From: Mytilisepta virgata
Taxonomy: Eukaryota; Mollusca; Bivalvia; Mytilida; Mytilidae
Direction of reading: 5' to 3'
NCBI GenBank assembly: GCA_028015205.1
Contig: CM051516.1
Coordinates: 52,890,230 to 52,954,229 of the forward strand
DNA length: 64,000 bases
Positions within the stretch are counted from its first letter, which is position 1, and the number at the start of each line of letters is the position of its first letter. Shown piece by piece: positions 27,301-36,291 of this stretch. The notes under the pieces were generated by a model that did no database searches, was not told where the DNA came from, and was given only the letters and a program-made list of their open reading frames with translations. The translations under genes and the position numbers were made by a program.

Positions 27301-30300
27301 TCAAAAAATCAAAATAATTAAAACAATTATCAAAACTCAGCTAAGAGTTACTTCTCTGCATCAACAGGAAGAGCCTTAGAAATTTCAGGTAATTTTTGTC
27401 AAATTTTATTTTTTGTTCTGTCTGATGGGTGGAGATTATTAATTTGAATGGAATTGTTGACCTTCACTGCTATCCATCTTTTTGTTTGTTATTGATACCA
27501 CATATGGTATCAAAAGGTCGGCTGCTGCCCCTTTCCACTTGGCGCTTGCGAGGGCGACCCCTAATCGGCATTTTAGCCTAATCTTTTTTGACATCTACAA
27601 GAGAATCTTTAACGTGCTAAGGGTGTTACCCCCCATTAACACGGGACAGCCATTTTCGTTCCCATTCGACGGACTAGCATCTTTTATCGAGACGATCCTC
27701 GCAAATGATGTCGACAGGGAGTCACAAATTTGATCCCCGAAATTTTCATCCATTTCACTTGAGTTCCCGAAAATTATAAGGCATATTCTTTATTAATTAA
27801 ATATATTTATTCTGGTGTAAAAACATGCTATAAAAGTCAATACAGTATGATAACCAACAAGGTGACCGCTTGTTAGAACTGAAAATTTGTATTGTTTGCT
27901 GGCTTATCTTCGGAATTAACCTGATATAAGCAATATTACCAATTTATTTAGAACAATCATTGTAATTATCCTTACCAACTTATTCATGGAAGTGAGTGAT
28001 GCACTAATGTCAGCAATATTGCAATACATGTATATATATAGTTGTAATGTTGGTATGTTTGAACTGTTATATTGTTATGAAATTTTGTTAAGAAAATCTC
28101 ACTCTTTGAAAATAAAAGTTGTAAGTTTGAAGGTTTAGCTTATTCGGAGTTAAAAGAAGATACCTTGATTTGCTTCAGGTAGGAATATACAACTGTTATT
28201 GACAGAGGATACAGGAATTTTAAAGGTTGATTTGGATACGTCAAGCATCTCGGAGATTATGATCAAGGGAAAATCATATACTCTTGCTGTAGACTACCAT
28301 TTTGAGAAAAACTTAATGTTTTGGACTGATGGTTACTATAAAAATATATATGTGTATGTGTTATATGCTGATAAGGTTTAAATTCTATATTAGACACTTT
28401 GGATAAGGATGAAAATTCTGTATCTATACATGCATGTTGCAGGGGAAATTCCAATTGCTAGAATACAGAAAGCATGTTAAAAAAGGGAAAAAAGAAATTC
28501 AATTGAATTGTTCCTTTTTTATTTATTCATATGACAACAATACTGAGATCTGGAATCCAAAAAAGTACAAAAAGAGTTCGCTGTACTGTGTTAAACGAAA
28601 GACTTTATATAAATTTGTCCTGCGCTTAAAAATTTGCAACATGAATAACACTAATATTAGAGATACACAATTGTAGGTATCAGCTTTATGGTAAAAGTTG
28701 CTCTGGAGTTGGCATGAAGTCAGTATTATTATCTGATAACTACGACCCTACATCTCTTGCTGTTGACTGGGTATATGACCATCTTTATTGGATGGACTAT
28801 ACATTTGGTGAAATACATGTCTCTGATTTAGATGGTACTAAGAGAAAGACACTGGTGGAAGGTTTGATAAAACCTGGCGCATTATCACTATACCCAAATG
28901 AAGGGTTTGTTTTGCTTTTTAGGATATAGATTCATGAACATATTGACAATGTTAAATACAATATAATGTGTGGACTTTTTCATGAAGACTATATTTTAGA
29001 CTAAAGAGAAAAAATATTTATGGAAGTATTTTCAATATTTATAAGACTACAGAACAAAATAAATTTATTTAGATACTGCAAATGAGAAAATATGATACTG
29101 CACTTAGACGTAAGCACAATAAAGTACAAGTAAAGAAGCCCTGAAATTCTTTGAAAAGTACAAGTGCTTTTACAAACTTAAAAACATTTAGTATCTTTGG
29201 ATTGTTATTTTGAAACTCCTGGGATGATGCCTCTGCTGGTGGACCCTAGGTCCCCGAGGGTATTTGCAAACCCAGTCGTCAGACTTGTCTTACATGATTA
29301 TTCATTGATTTGTTACAAAAATTACCATTATTTAGCAAAATTCAAAAATAATAGAAATACTAAGGGTTCATTCCTTGAATTGCACATGGTAGATTTCCTT
29401 AGCTGAAATTTGGCTTCCTATTTCAGTATTTTTGGTTGAGTACTTCTTGTTTAATGTAAGTTTGGTTTTTGGTCTTCCACATGTTTCGGTTTTAATGCTG
29501 CTGATGAGAGGTAACTCCTTGAAATGCGTCGTATACAGCATAGTATAAATTTACTATATCTAATATTAGTATCTTTGGATTGTTATTTAGCAATATTACT
29601 TTACCTTAGGATAATGTTCTTTACTGACTGGGGTTATTTGTCAGGAGGGAGGATTGAACGTTGTTCAATGGACGGAACTGATAGGATGACTGTGATAAAA
29701 GAAGACAATAGTACGCCATTAGGACTCGCCATTGGTAAGATTACAAAAATTTTCAATACTGTATATGTAAGCCATAATATCATCCGGGTTTAATTTCATC
29801 CGACGGCGAATATTTGATATGTTAAAGTTTCCGCCGGCAAAAATCAAATTATCATATTATTTCCGGGCTTATTAAAATTATTCCTTAGAGTGGAAGATTT
29901 TTAATGGACGTATCATTAGATTAATTCCGAGTACTTGTCAGTTATTGATCATGAGTGATGCATTCGGCAAAGGACGTTTTTTAATGGGCGTGTCGTGAAA
30001 TTCATTCCGAGGGCATGTTAGTATCGATCATGACTGGTGCATTCCGAATAAATGCATTCGGAACGCGGAAAGTATTAAATGAATGGACATTATAACTATA
30101 TTATATATACTAGGTTTTTATAAATGTGTACTTGCTTGAAGTCGGTTTCAAACTTATTTTTGGAAAGTTTAAAAGGCATTGTTCATCGTATGGGAACGAC
30201 ACCGGATATTGATACTGAGACTTGTAGCACAAAGGGAGAAAAATATTGAATTGTTATATTAAACTTGTACCAATTTAGTGTACGACACTTTTTTAACAGT

Positions 30301-33300
30301 AACAGTTTAATTGTTTTCTCCCTTTGTGGTATAGGGCCTAGTACCAATATCCGCAGTCGCTTATGTTGCGTTCATTTCCATAATTAAGCTGGATATTATT
30401 TTATGGTGTATTTTTCCTTACCTTCAAAAGCACAATTTTGCCACCCGGAAAGTATTTCATACATGAGGACAATATTCGATAGACAATAGTATCCTGTGGA
30501 TAATATTACATATTAAATTTTTTCCGCCGGAAAATATTCCACACAGGACAAAATTTAATTTTACATATATACTATACATAACTGTATAAAAATCAGTGTT
30601 GGATATTTCAAACGCAATAATGTAATAAATAAATTTAACAAATTACCAACAACAAAAAAAAAAGAAAAGAAAAAGGAAAATAAAAATTAATATTAAAATC
30701 AAAGAAAAATAAAAATTAAGGATGATCGCTGGTCTAATAGGAAATAAATAGGATTTGAAATAACTGTTTTAGTTTGAGAGAACATATGAATAGTAAACAA
30801 ATAAGCAAGAAAAAAATACAGGTTCATGTGCTCATTTTAGAGCTATAAGGCCTTGAAAAATTGCAGGAAATGGCTTTCTCTGGATTTTTCCTTGTCTTTG
30901 CATTGGCAACTTCAGTCTCTCAAAAATATATGAAAAAATAAAAAGGATTTCATAAGATTTTGTCAATTACCATTTTACGGTATATATGATTGAATTATAA
31001 AAGAAAAAGTAGGGGTTCATTGGCAAAACAAAATAATGTTTAAGAAATGGATAAAACCCGAGGATTTCGAAAATCTGACAAAAAGACCAAAACATGACCA
31101 GCGAGCATCCTTAAATACAGGAATATGAAATATGATGTATACAAGAAACTTCATGTAGCAATGCAACACTCAAGCATAATACAAAATGAGAACAGCAGTT
31201 TAATTGTTCTTCCGGCAATTCTGTTTTCGATGGGAGATTGCACGTGCATCAATCTCCCACTGTTGTGACGTCCAATCAGATTTCTTTTGTCATAACTTTT
31301 GACCAATCAGGCGTAACGTTATTTAACTTCGTCGAATGGGTACAGGGAACCTAAAAATCGAGTATTTACGGAAGAAATAGGTACTAACACTCGTTCAAAA
31401 GTAAGAACTGGAAAATCTTCAACTGTGATCCACTCTGAAAAGACGTGAATTTTAAAAACTCGTTGGAGATTTTCCAGTCTTCACTTTTAACTCATGTTAG
31501 AACGTTTTAATCTTCTTCGACTTGAAAAAGTAGCTTCAAGGTGTTTACTCTCACCTTCTACAAGAAAACCTAAACGGCCCCTACTATAGATAAAAATTTG
31601 TTTTTTAGTAGTTAATTTATAAATAAGATACTTCAGAAATTTTTCGAGGTGCTAGCAAAGCAATTCAATCACACAAACTACCAAGATCAACAAAGAAATA
31701 AAGGTATTTATACGACACTATTAAAAAGTAACATGTACTAGCTACAAATATAGCACTGTATTGTAATTTTTTAAAAATTCTACGGGTTACCTCCTTCGTT
31801 CATGATTGTGTACTTTGGCTTTGCCGTTTTAGTCAAACTGCTCTCCAAGATTTTTAAATTTTCACCCTTCACGACTTAATTTGAACTTAAAAATATTTTC
31901 ACAATCTTTACATGAGAGTTGTCGCTTTTATTGTTAATCTTTATCTTAAATCAGGTTAAGACTATGGACATTGAGGATATGCGTTTCAACTAAATGCAAA
32001 GTTTTATTTTAATATGGAAAATCAAACTTTCGTTTGTTTGTTGTCTATTTTCGCTAATCGCAGAACTGTTGAAGTTGTCAAATGAATCAAAATTTTCTTT
32101 CTGTTTTCAGAGCATTTAAAGGTTCTATAAACATGAGATGGCCATTTTTTCACACCAGCAGAGGGGTACTCATTTGAGAAAACAGCCTCAAACACTGATT
32201 TATTTACCGTATTTGGCTTATTGGAATACCAAATCTGACCTATTAAAATAGAAATAATGGGGTTTTTTTGGAGATTTTACCATGGGTGTGCCTTATTTTT
32301 GTAAATTTTATCCCTCGCTACGCTCAGAATATTTTTTTTAATTAGAAAAACAAGGCGCACCTATGGTAAAGTCTCCCAAAAAAAAACAATATGCGATGAT
32401 TTATTTCTTAATCAATAAATAGTATCACTGCTGTAAATCTAATATTTGATGATGAAAATGTGTTACAAAACTGCCACATCATATATTGTCAGAAAAGCAT
32501 TGGTACATCCCATAATTATTGTATAATAACTATTATGAATTATAGCCTGAACTGCACAAGCTTCCAAACAAGATATACGAAAACTGGATTTGTTATATTG
32601 GTACATTACATACCCCTGACCTCCCCGATATGGTTGAAGTAAGATCTAAACACAATACATGCTATAATTTTACAGATTATCCTGCTCGTCGAATTTACTG
32701 GACTGATTATGCTCTAGGTACCATAAAGTCATCAACCTTAGATGGGGATGATGTCTACACCCTTTTAGAATTGTCAAGGGATTCTTCAGCACCGACTTCG
32801 ATTGATATTTTAGCTGACCAAATTTATTGGAGGGATCATAAGAAGAAGGCTATTTATTCAGCCCACAAATACAGGACGGACGATCAAAAACCCTACATCA
32901 CAAACCTTATAGATCCTGGGGAATTTAAATTTGCAGCACGGAATCTCAGACCGAAAGGTATGTATATACTGAAGATTAGCAAACATAGACTAACAAGGTG
33001 CCATTGGTCGTTTACTCAAGCTGAGGGTGTGGAAAATTTGGAAAAAAATGATTGAATGAAATCACCAATAAACTACCTTAAAGCTTGCTTGTTTATTTTT
33101 GGGATAATTAAATGTAAAACGAATAAATTTTACATTTAAGAATATAAAAAGGATATTAATGTACGTCAAGTGGAAAACTATGAACATGCATCATATACGT
33201 GTATATGTATTCTAGAACACATACATGGGGTAATCGACATTTACCAATTTACTGTTACAATATAAGATTATATGAAAATTAGGGAGTTTCTCCATCTTGA

Positions 33301-36181
33301 ACAGCTTTACATTCTAAAGTCAATTTGGGATTTGAATTTGCTCGCTATCGTTTTGGCTTTGAATAGTTTAGGACTCGACCACCAACGATGAGTATAAATC
33401 GACGAAATGTGCAAATAGTGTACATCCAATTGATGTGAATAATATCCCAAAATATTTATTTACCAAAGAATTTTGCACACATTGGTGCAACAGACCATCC
33501 TAGACATGTGTGGTTGTGAGATTTTTTAACCGGCGTTGGATGTCTCACGTGCATCTGCAATAGATAAGTAGACATTAACTGTAGGAAATAAAAGTAATAG
33601 AAAAATTTTACTGATTAAATAGCAAAAACAAATTTCTTTTCAGACTTGACAGTTTTGTCTTCATATTTTTTCGTCCGTCAGAAGACAGTCTCGTGAAAGT
33701 CTCAATATAAATTTCTCTACTTTGAGCATATATATTGTAAAATTGCGAATTTGTTGAGGTATTTTTACAGGATCAAACCATGTGGAATTGACCATAAAAC
33801 CTTTCGTACCGATTTGAGGGTGATGTACACGAGAAAATAGGTCGTGCAATAATGGAATATGATAAAAAAAAAATACGATTGTGGCAGTAAAAAGGACGGA
33901 CCTATGTAAAAAGTAAAAAAATTGAAGCTTACTGAAGACAACACAAGTAAACCAAAATGTATGAGGGCGATGATTCCTTGATACTTCTGTGAAAGTTACA
34001 TTTAAGGTATCAATTCCAAACACGTACCAAAATCGGAATTGATTTTACAAAATGTTTATTCGGAAATTTTACACATATTATTTAGACAGCCAATATTAAT
34101 GGTGCGAGATCAATTGATACAATACTCCTTTGTGTTTTTTTGAAACTGCATTTCGGGAATATCTCAATTTTTTCTTTAAAATGAAAGTAAAAAGTATTAC
34201 ACTACCTTTTGTTCTCAATAGTCATAATGAATTATTGTAGTTTCCATTGCTAAAATGCCTAAAATATTTTACGGGACATGATTTTCCAATTTTCGTGTGC
34301 ATTTCATTGATTTTTGAATCATATATGACGTCTCCACAAACAAATGTGACGTTGCAGAATATGTACAAGTAATGTTTTGGAAAGTTTGTTCCATGTTGAC
34401 TTTTAAGACATACTGATTGATTTTTTTAAACGTACATAATAGTAATGAAGTCCGGAGATTTTCATAAAGAAATCAGTTGCTGTCGTTTATGAGACACACA
34501 GTAGTACAAGTTGAAGTAAAATTTAACTAGAATCTTAATTTCGAATTTTAATAAGTGCCTTTTTCCGCATTAAAAAGCAATTGATTTATTATCAGTCTGG
34601 TCAAATATCAGACAACTTTTTTATGTCAACAGGAATCAACAGATGTGAAGAGGCAAACGTTAAATGCTCTCATCTGTGTCTGCCAGTACCTTTCTCAGCA
34701 GCAAGATTGTTGGGATTGACATGCACTTGTGCTGATGGTTTTCAAGAGGAGGATAATATATATTGCATCAGGAAAGGTATATCTTTTGCTTACATGCCAT
34801 AAATACTAGATTTTAATATGCACGATTAAGCTCGTAATATGATAAAACACTCACAGCAAAGGGGGAGTGGGCAAACTATAACTGTCGTGTAATGCCGCAA
34901 TTCTTGTCAAACTGTAGTACCATTGCCTGTAAGAAAAAAACCGTCCTGAATCACTTGATATCATTGAAACAATGGACTTTACTGTATAAGCACAAGAATT
35001 CATACATAAACATTAAACAGTAAGACGACAAACCGCAAACTGTTGTATTACACTGGATGGTGCATTTGCTCAGCACCTTTTATGCTTCCGCTTAAGGGGG
35101 TTCAGTAGATTAAAACAAAGGTCCAGAGATATACGAGATGTACGAAAGCATGAATTTAACAGAAAAAATACTACTTAAGTAAAAGTAACTAGAAGAATGT
35201 AACACGACAAACGAATCCAAAATAGGAAAAAACTTACAGCTGGATATATATTCAAAATGAGTGACGTGTTACCGAGCAATAAATATTCTATTAAAATGTT
35301 GAATTCAGCACAATAGACAAAGAGGGATAAAAGAAACCAGAAAAGTGTAACAAAAAATTTCATCATGCTCAGTGGTGGCTGATTGTTACACTTTTAAGTA
35401 AAGAATTAAAAAGTGTTTTGCAGGTTTTTTTTTTAAATAGATTAAAATTATGATTTTAATGTAATGGCTAATGGGGGTGTAAAATACTAACATTTTGTTG
35501 ACAAAACATGTGATACTTACGTTTATTTTTTTTATTCCACATTTGGTAGTACATAAGAGCAGCGGTCCCACCTTGATACATTGACGGAGAATTACTGTCG
35601 GTTTTTTGTGTACTTCAGTATTGCCCACAAGTACTTTTGAATTACCATTGTCGTATTGTTAATTTGTAAATCAAAGTATACGAGATAAATTGTTTAATTG
35701 TTAAAGCAGAATGTGTTTTATTACCACTGATTGAATGAGTACCACAAGTTCAGTTAAGTATTTAACTATCTACTCAACTTCAGATCATATTTCAGCATGT
35801 ACTTTTATACGATTTTAAATTGATGAAAACTAAGGGAATAACCCTCATGCTTAGGCCTCTCCTTAGATATCCTCTACATTTGGTCTTTAGGCAATTGAAC
35901 CTGCTCCTCGGCGTTTATTGGGATATTATTTCAACGTTTGCGTACAACTGAGATTCGTTAATCAACACAACATGTATATCTTATCATAAAATTGATATCA
36001 TAGGATATGTTTTATCACTTAAAGTAGATATTTCCATGTAATGTTAAAGTTTACAATGTGCAGTGCAGTATAAAACACATTCGTTCTTTTTTCTGTTCAT
36101 AATATATAATTTCTAATCAATGTAATATCATCAATTGTTTCTTTTACAGAGTCAGGAACATTAGTAAAGGAGGAGTTATGA
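9477..36181 (+). CDS. Gene A: secretory-pathway LRP-like protein with two YWTD propeller-EGF modules and a KEEL tail (12 exons, 668 aa)
   Basis: Coding exons: 9477-9549, 12785-12950, 13266-13487, 15110-15228, 21208-21501, 25948-26094, 28179-28353, 28677-28904, 29610-29734, 32676-32957, 34633-34776, 36150-36181. All introns are GT-AG and the 2007 joined bases form one open frame. Residues 1-24: signal peptide with a hydrophobic core. About 25-291: first YWTD propeller (FWAD, YWTD, FFSD, FWTD and FWTN blades). 292-340: EGF-like domain with six Cys. 341-610: second propeller (FWTD, YWMD, FFTD, YWTD, YWRD). 611-658: second six-Cys EGF. 659-668: tail ending KEEL. Such modules in LRP4/5/6 bind extracellular ligands, but this protein has no LDLR-A repeat, membrane segment or cytoplasmic tail. 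KEEL is a KDEL-like ER-retrieval signal, as I recall for PDIA4/ERp72, so ER residence is the leading inference; secretion is the alternative. A paralog lies convergently at 41437-52844. Confidence 0.87.
9550..12784. other. Intron 1 of gene A
   Basis: Phase 1 intron of 3.2 kb. It contains a probable non-autonomous inverted-repeat element (10053-11690) and otherwise AT-rich unique-looking DNA. No exon is seen inside. Confidence 0.6.
10053..11690. mobile_element. Probable non-autonomous element bounded by inverted repeats
   Basis: GACGTTACGCGCGATGTTC at 10053-10071 recurs as a perfect 19-base reverse complement at 11672-11690, the only CpG-rich stretches in the intron. The 1.6 kb between holds no transposase, only short chance frames. 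Internal GTGACATTT motifs occur in both orientations. The true ends may lie slightly outside. Confidence 0.45.
12785..12950 (+). CDS. Gene A exon 2: start of propeller 1
   Basis: 166 bases, phase 1 in and phase 2 out (donor CT|GTAAGT). The peptide runs [19 protein letters not shown] then GTWVNTT and ends [14 protein letters not shown]. It holds the first blade motif (FWAD) and a sequon, Asn48-Thr-Thr, that gene B keeps at the same place. Homologous to exon 7 and to gene B exons 2 and 7. Confidence 0.85.
13266..13487 (+). CDS. Gene A exon 3: propeller 1 blades
   Basis: 222 bases, phase 2 to phase 2, acceptor TTTCAG and donor AG|GTTTGT. It contains [13 protein letters not shown] and the LDLR class B continuation IQVANLDG...[19 protein letters not shown]. 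The same length (222) as gene B exon 3. Confidence 0.9.
13488..15109. other. Intron 3 of gene A
   Basis: 1.6 kb, carrying a dispersed repeat at 14101-14600 and no exon. Confidence 0.6.
14101..14600. repeat. Dispersed repeat starting TGTCGCCCCCAGACG
   Basis: A distinct ~500 bp block starts TGTCGCCCCCAGACGTAGTC with an inverted GTCGGGACGACAT and ends with GTGGGCGACATCTGC, so TGTCGCCC appears at both ends in opposite orientation. It has internal poly(T) and 'aaaatggcngcc' motifs. It has the look of a non-autonomous transposon, but no other copy is in this window. Confidence 0.45.
15110..15228 (+). CDS. Gene A exon 4: propeller 1 blade
   Basis: 119 bases, phase 2 to phase 1. It encodes [20 protein letters not shown]...[16 protein letters not shown], a blade whose YWTD is FFSD. 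The exon has the same length as gene B exons 4 and 9. The usual Trp after the Asp is Ser here. Confidence 0.88.
16970..17545 (-). repeat. Dispersed repeat D, reverse copy
   Basis: Contains CCCGCACTCCCCACATTTTG, TATACCTTTGAATACAGGCT and GACAATACTGTATAGAAATA. The reverse complement of these motifs appears at 20855-21110. The ~170 bp unit with GTGTGACAATACCATAAAGA recurs once inside, and a GGACGGACGG run closes it. An inverted pair in one intron could pair in the pre-mRNA. Confidence 0.65.
17880..18190 (-). repeat. SINE-like mussel repeat (reverse)
   Basis: Reverse complement of the block at 43430-43700: shared words include GACATCAGGTGCTC, CCTGCTCCGTTAACG and GATACATGTATAACT. It belongs to the family marked by CCTTCCGGAGCACCTG that I recall as abundant in Mytilus DNA. 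The frames inside are not genes. Confidence 0.65.
18280..20576 (+). repeat. Composite dispersed repeat, copy 2 (2.30 kb)
   Basis: Same start, order and end as copy 1 at 3112-5952. It has only two ~262 bp units (near 18974 and 19237) instead of four, a longer GTC microsatellite (18327-18412) and longer G runs, and it lacks two short duplications present in copy 1 (around 4996-5036 and 5641-5675). It lies wholly within intron 4 of gene A in sense orientation. The two copies remain nearly identical over long stretches, so the element spread or was homogenised recently. Confidence 0.85.
20855..21110 (+). repeat. Dispersed repeat D, forward copy
   Basis: Reads CCCGCACTTCGAAGAAGG, CTATACAGTATTGTCATACA and TGGAGTGCGGGGATAGC, the reverse complement of the block at 16970-17545. 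It ends about 100 bases before exon 5 of gene A. A fragment of the SINE-like family (CACCTGATGTCACGCG) lies just before it at 20780-20850. Confidence 0.65.
21208..21501 (+). CDS. Gene A exon 5: end of propeller 1
   Basis: 294 bases, phase 1 in and phase 1 out (acceptor CTTTAAG, donor ATGG|GTTAGT). Two blade motifs, [20 protein letters not shown] and [13 protein letters not shown], are followed by the closing strand region [14 protein letters not shown]. Matches exon 10 and gene B exons 5 and 10. Confidence 0.88.
21760..21960. repeat. 49 bp minisatellite, four units
   Basis: Four nearly perfect units containing CAGACAACTTAGGGAGACAA and ATGACAACGTCACAATTTTA. The first unit differs most (GGAGGCAAGACG), the usual pattern of an array growing from one end. 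Confidence 0.85.
22684..25165. repeat. Composite element with ~180 bp tandem array
   Basis: Starts AAGCCCAAAGGGCCATGTGA with a CGTCCGTCGTCG run and ends GAGCGATACAGGCTCTTGAG AGCCTC; this start and end recur in bivalve DNA, from memory. From about 23160 it is an array of ~180 bp units marked by AAGATGGCCGCCACAGC, ACATAGGACCCTATGGGAAA, AATCTTCTTGTCTGAAACCA and CAATGGTCCTTAGATGGTCC, about ten units. A copy of another repeat (23925-24155) interrupts it. No protein is encoded. Confidence 0.8.
23925..24155 (+). repeat. Repeat A insertion inside the ~180 bp array
   Basis: From CTAAGGGTTCATTCCTTG to TCTTTGGATTGTTATTTAG this is the 3' part of the repeat seen whole at 29190-29590 and 48214-48590 and reversed at 37867-38060. 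The array resumes with AAATATGTCCG right after it, so it entered an existing array. Confidence 0.75.
25340..25806. mobile_element. Second, 5'-shortened copy of the 7668-8353 MITE
   Basis: Shares GAATCCTCTGTAGAATGAA, TAGGGACCATTCACTTTCAT and CAATTCCTCTATTTTGGTAG with the first copy and ends GATGTGGTCGGTGCC like its right end. The ~150 bases next to the left terminal repeat are missing or diverged. It ends about 140 bp before EGF exon 6 of gene A. Confidence 0.7.
25948..26094 (+). CDS. Gene A exon 6: EGF-like domain 1
   Basis: 147 bases, phase 1 to phase 1. It encodes [20 protein letters not shown]...[18 protein letters not shown], six Cys with the [10 protein letters not shown] signature of LRP-type EGF modules. 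One exon makes one domain, as in gene B exon 6 (also 147). Confidence 0.92.
26095..28178. other. Intron 6 of gene A
   Basis: 2.1 kb. It holds two copies of repeat B (26770-27050, 27155-27410), part of a repeat shared with 45526-45670 (26650-26780), and a GC-richer stretch at 27490-27735 with an 83-codon open frame that I do not recognise and take as repeat-derived. Confidence 0.55.
26770..27410. repeat. Two copies of repeat B
   Basis: 26770-27050 and 27155-27410 share ATTTGATGCACTGTATG, GACAACTCATCAGCAGTGCT, GAAAACCGGTTAAAGAT and AGAGCCTTGGAAATTTC-type words. A third copy is at 48690-48935 in an intron of gene B, so the family spread after or independently of the gene duplication. Confidence 0.75.
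28179..28353 (+). CDS. Gene A exon 7: start of propeller 2
   Basis: 175 bases, phase 1 in and phase 2 out (donor GT|GTATGT). It encodes [20 protein letters not shown] and ends [15 protein letters not shown]. The same length as gene B exon 7 and the same phases as exon 2, supporting internal duplication of a cassette. Confidence 0.88.
28677..28904 (+). CDS. Gene A exon 8: propeller 2 blades
   Basis: 228 bases, phase 2 to phase 2, acceptor TTGTAG, donor GG|GTTTGT. It contains [20 protein letters not shown] and [24 protein letters not shown] is YWMD. Homologous to exon 3. Confidence 0.88.
29190..29590 (+). repeat. Repeat A, full copy ending next to exon 9
   Basis: A ~400 bp unit with TGGTGGACCCTAGGTCCCCG, CCCAGTCGTCAGACTTGTC and TGCTGATGAGAGGTAACTCC. 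GTATCTTTGGATTGTTATTT stands at both its left (29191-29210) and right (29569-29588) ends as a direct repeat. The right end lies only ~20 bases before the exon 9 acceptor at 29609, so this intron's acceptor context is partly repeat-derived. Confidence 0.75.
29610..29734 (+). CDS. Gene A exon 9: propeller 2 blade
   Basis: 125 bases, phase 2 in and phase 1 out (acceptor ACCTTAG, donor TTG|GTAAGA). It encodes [20 protein letters not shown] and [17 protein letters not shown]. Two codons longer than the 119-base equivalents. Confidence 0.88.
31381..31501. repeat. Imperfect hairpin, ~42 base arms
   Basis: 31381-31423 (ACTAACACTCGTTCAAAAGT, AAGAACTGGAAAATCTTCAA) is nearly the reverse complement of 31461-31501 (GTTGGAGATTTTCCAGTCTT, CACTTTTAACTCATGTTAG), with a ~37 base loop. 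In the gene A pre-mRNA this would fold into a long stem. Confidence 0.75.
32261..32386. repeat. Imperfect hairpin, ~43 base arms
   Basis: GGAGATTTTACCATGGGTGT GCCTTATTTTT on the left arm pairs with AAAACAAGGCGCACC TATGGTAAAGTCTCCC on the right arm, extended by T and A runs, with a ~40 base loop. It lies 290 bases before exon 10. Confidence 0.75.
32676..32957 (+). CDS. Gene A exon 10: end of propeller 2
   Basis: 282 bases, phase 1 to phase 1 (acceptor TTTTACAG, donor AAAG|GTATGT). It encodes [38 protein letters not shown] and a closing strand region. The fifth blade motif is YWRD, a charged change from YWTD or YWSN. Homologous to exon 5 and to gene B exon 10. Confidence 0.9.
32958..34632. other. 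Intron 10 of gene A
   Basis: 1.7 kb, AT-rich. A 120-codon reverse frame at 33661-34023 has no start context or splice sites and an Ile/Phe-rich composition; I treat it as chance or repeat-derived. Confidence 0.5.
34633..34776 (+). CDS. Gene A exon 11: EGF-like domain 2
   Basis: 144 bases, phase 1 to phase 1. It encodes [20 protein letters not shown]...[17 protein letters not shown]. Six Cys are kept, but the NNGGC signature is changed to ANVKC, which gene B does not do. Gene A's second EGF is thus the most diverged of the four. Confidence 0.9.
34777..36149. other. Intron 11 of gene A
   Basis: 1.4 kb of AT-rich DNA without a recognisable repeat or exon. Confidence 0.5.
36150..36181 (+). CDS. 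Gene A exon 12: last exon, KEEL tail
   Basis: A strong acceptor (CTTTTACAG) leads to [10 protein letters not shown] then TGA at 36179-36181, 32 coding bases. The same 32-base design is found in gene B ([10 protein letters not shown]) and in a duplicate exon (GDATLVKEEL). The invariant KEEL at the very end is what an ER-retrieval signal requires. Confidence 0.85.
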
Positions 36182-36285
36182 GTCGGACAATATAAAGTGG
36201 ATATATCAATACTACAGTCAGAAAAAAATACAAGTTTATCAAGCACTTTGTGGAACCTTTCGTTTGAACTGCGCATTTTCGTTCA

Positions 36286-36291
36286 AATAAA
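36286..36291 (+). terminator. Candidate poly(A) signal of gene A
   Basis: AATAAA 105 bases after the stop, inside TTCAAATAAATGG. Another AATAAA at 36596-36601 lies within the foldback element. Confidence 0.4.

Larger units (their letters stand above)
29735..32675. other. Intron 9 of gene A, with two large hairpins
   Basis: 2.9 kb. 29790-30560 has repeated GGACGT(A/T)T...ATTCCGAG words (29900 and 29975) and CCGCCGG motifs at both ends in opposite orientation, suggesting an old foldback element. Two clear imperfect hairpins lie at 31381-31501 and 32261-32386. Confidence 0.5.

Noticed and set aside
27482..27733. 83-codon frame in gene A intron 6
   Set aside because: GC-richer, but no known motif and no splice signals; probably part of a dispersed repeat.
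33661..34023. 120-codon reverse frame in gene A intron 10
   Set aside because: Ile/Phe-rich, no recognisable motif or splice sites, and antisense inside an intron.
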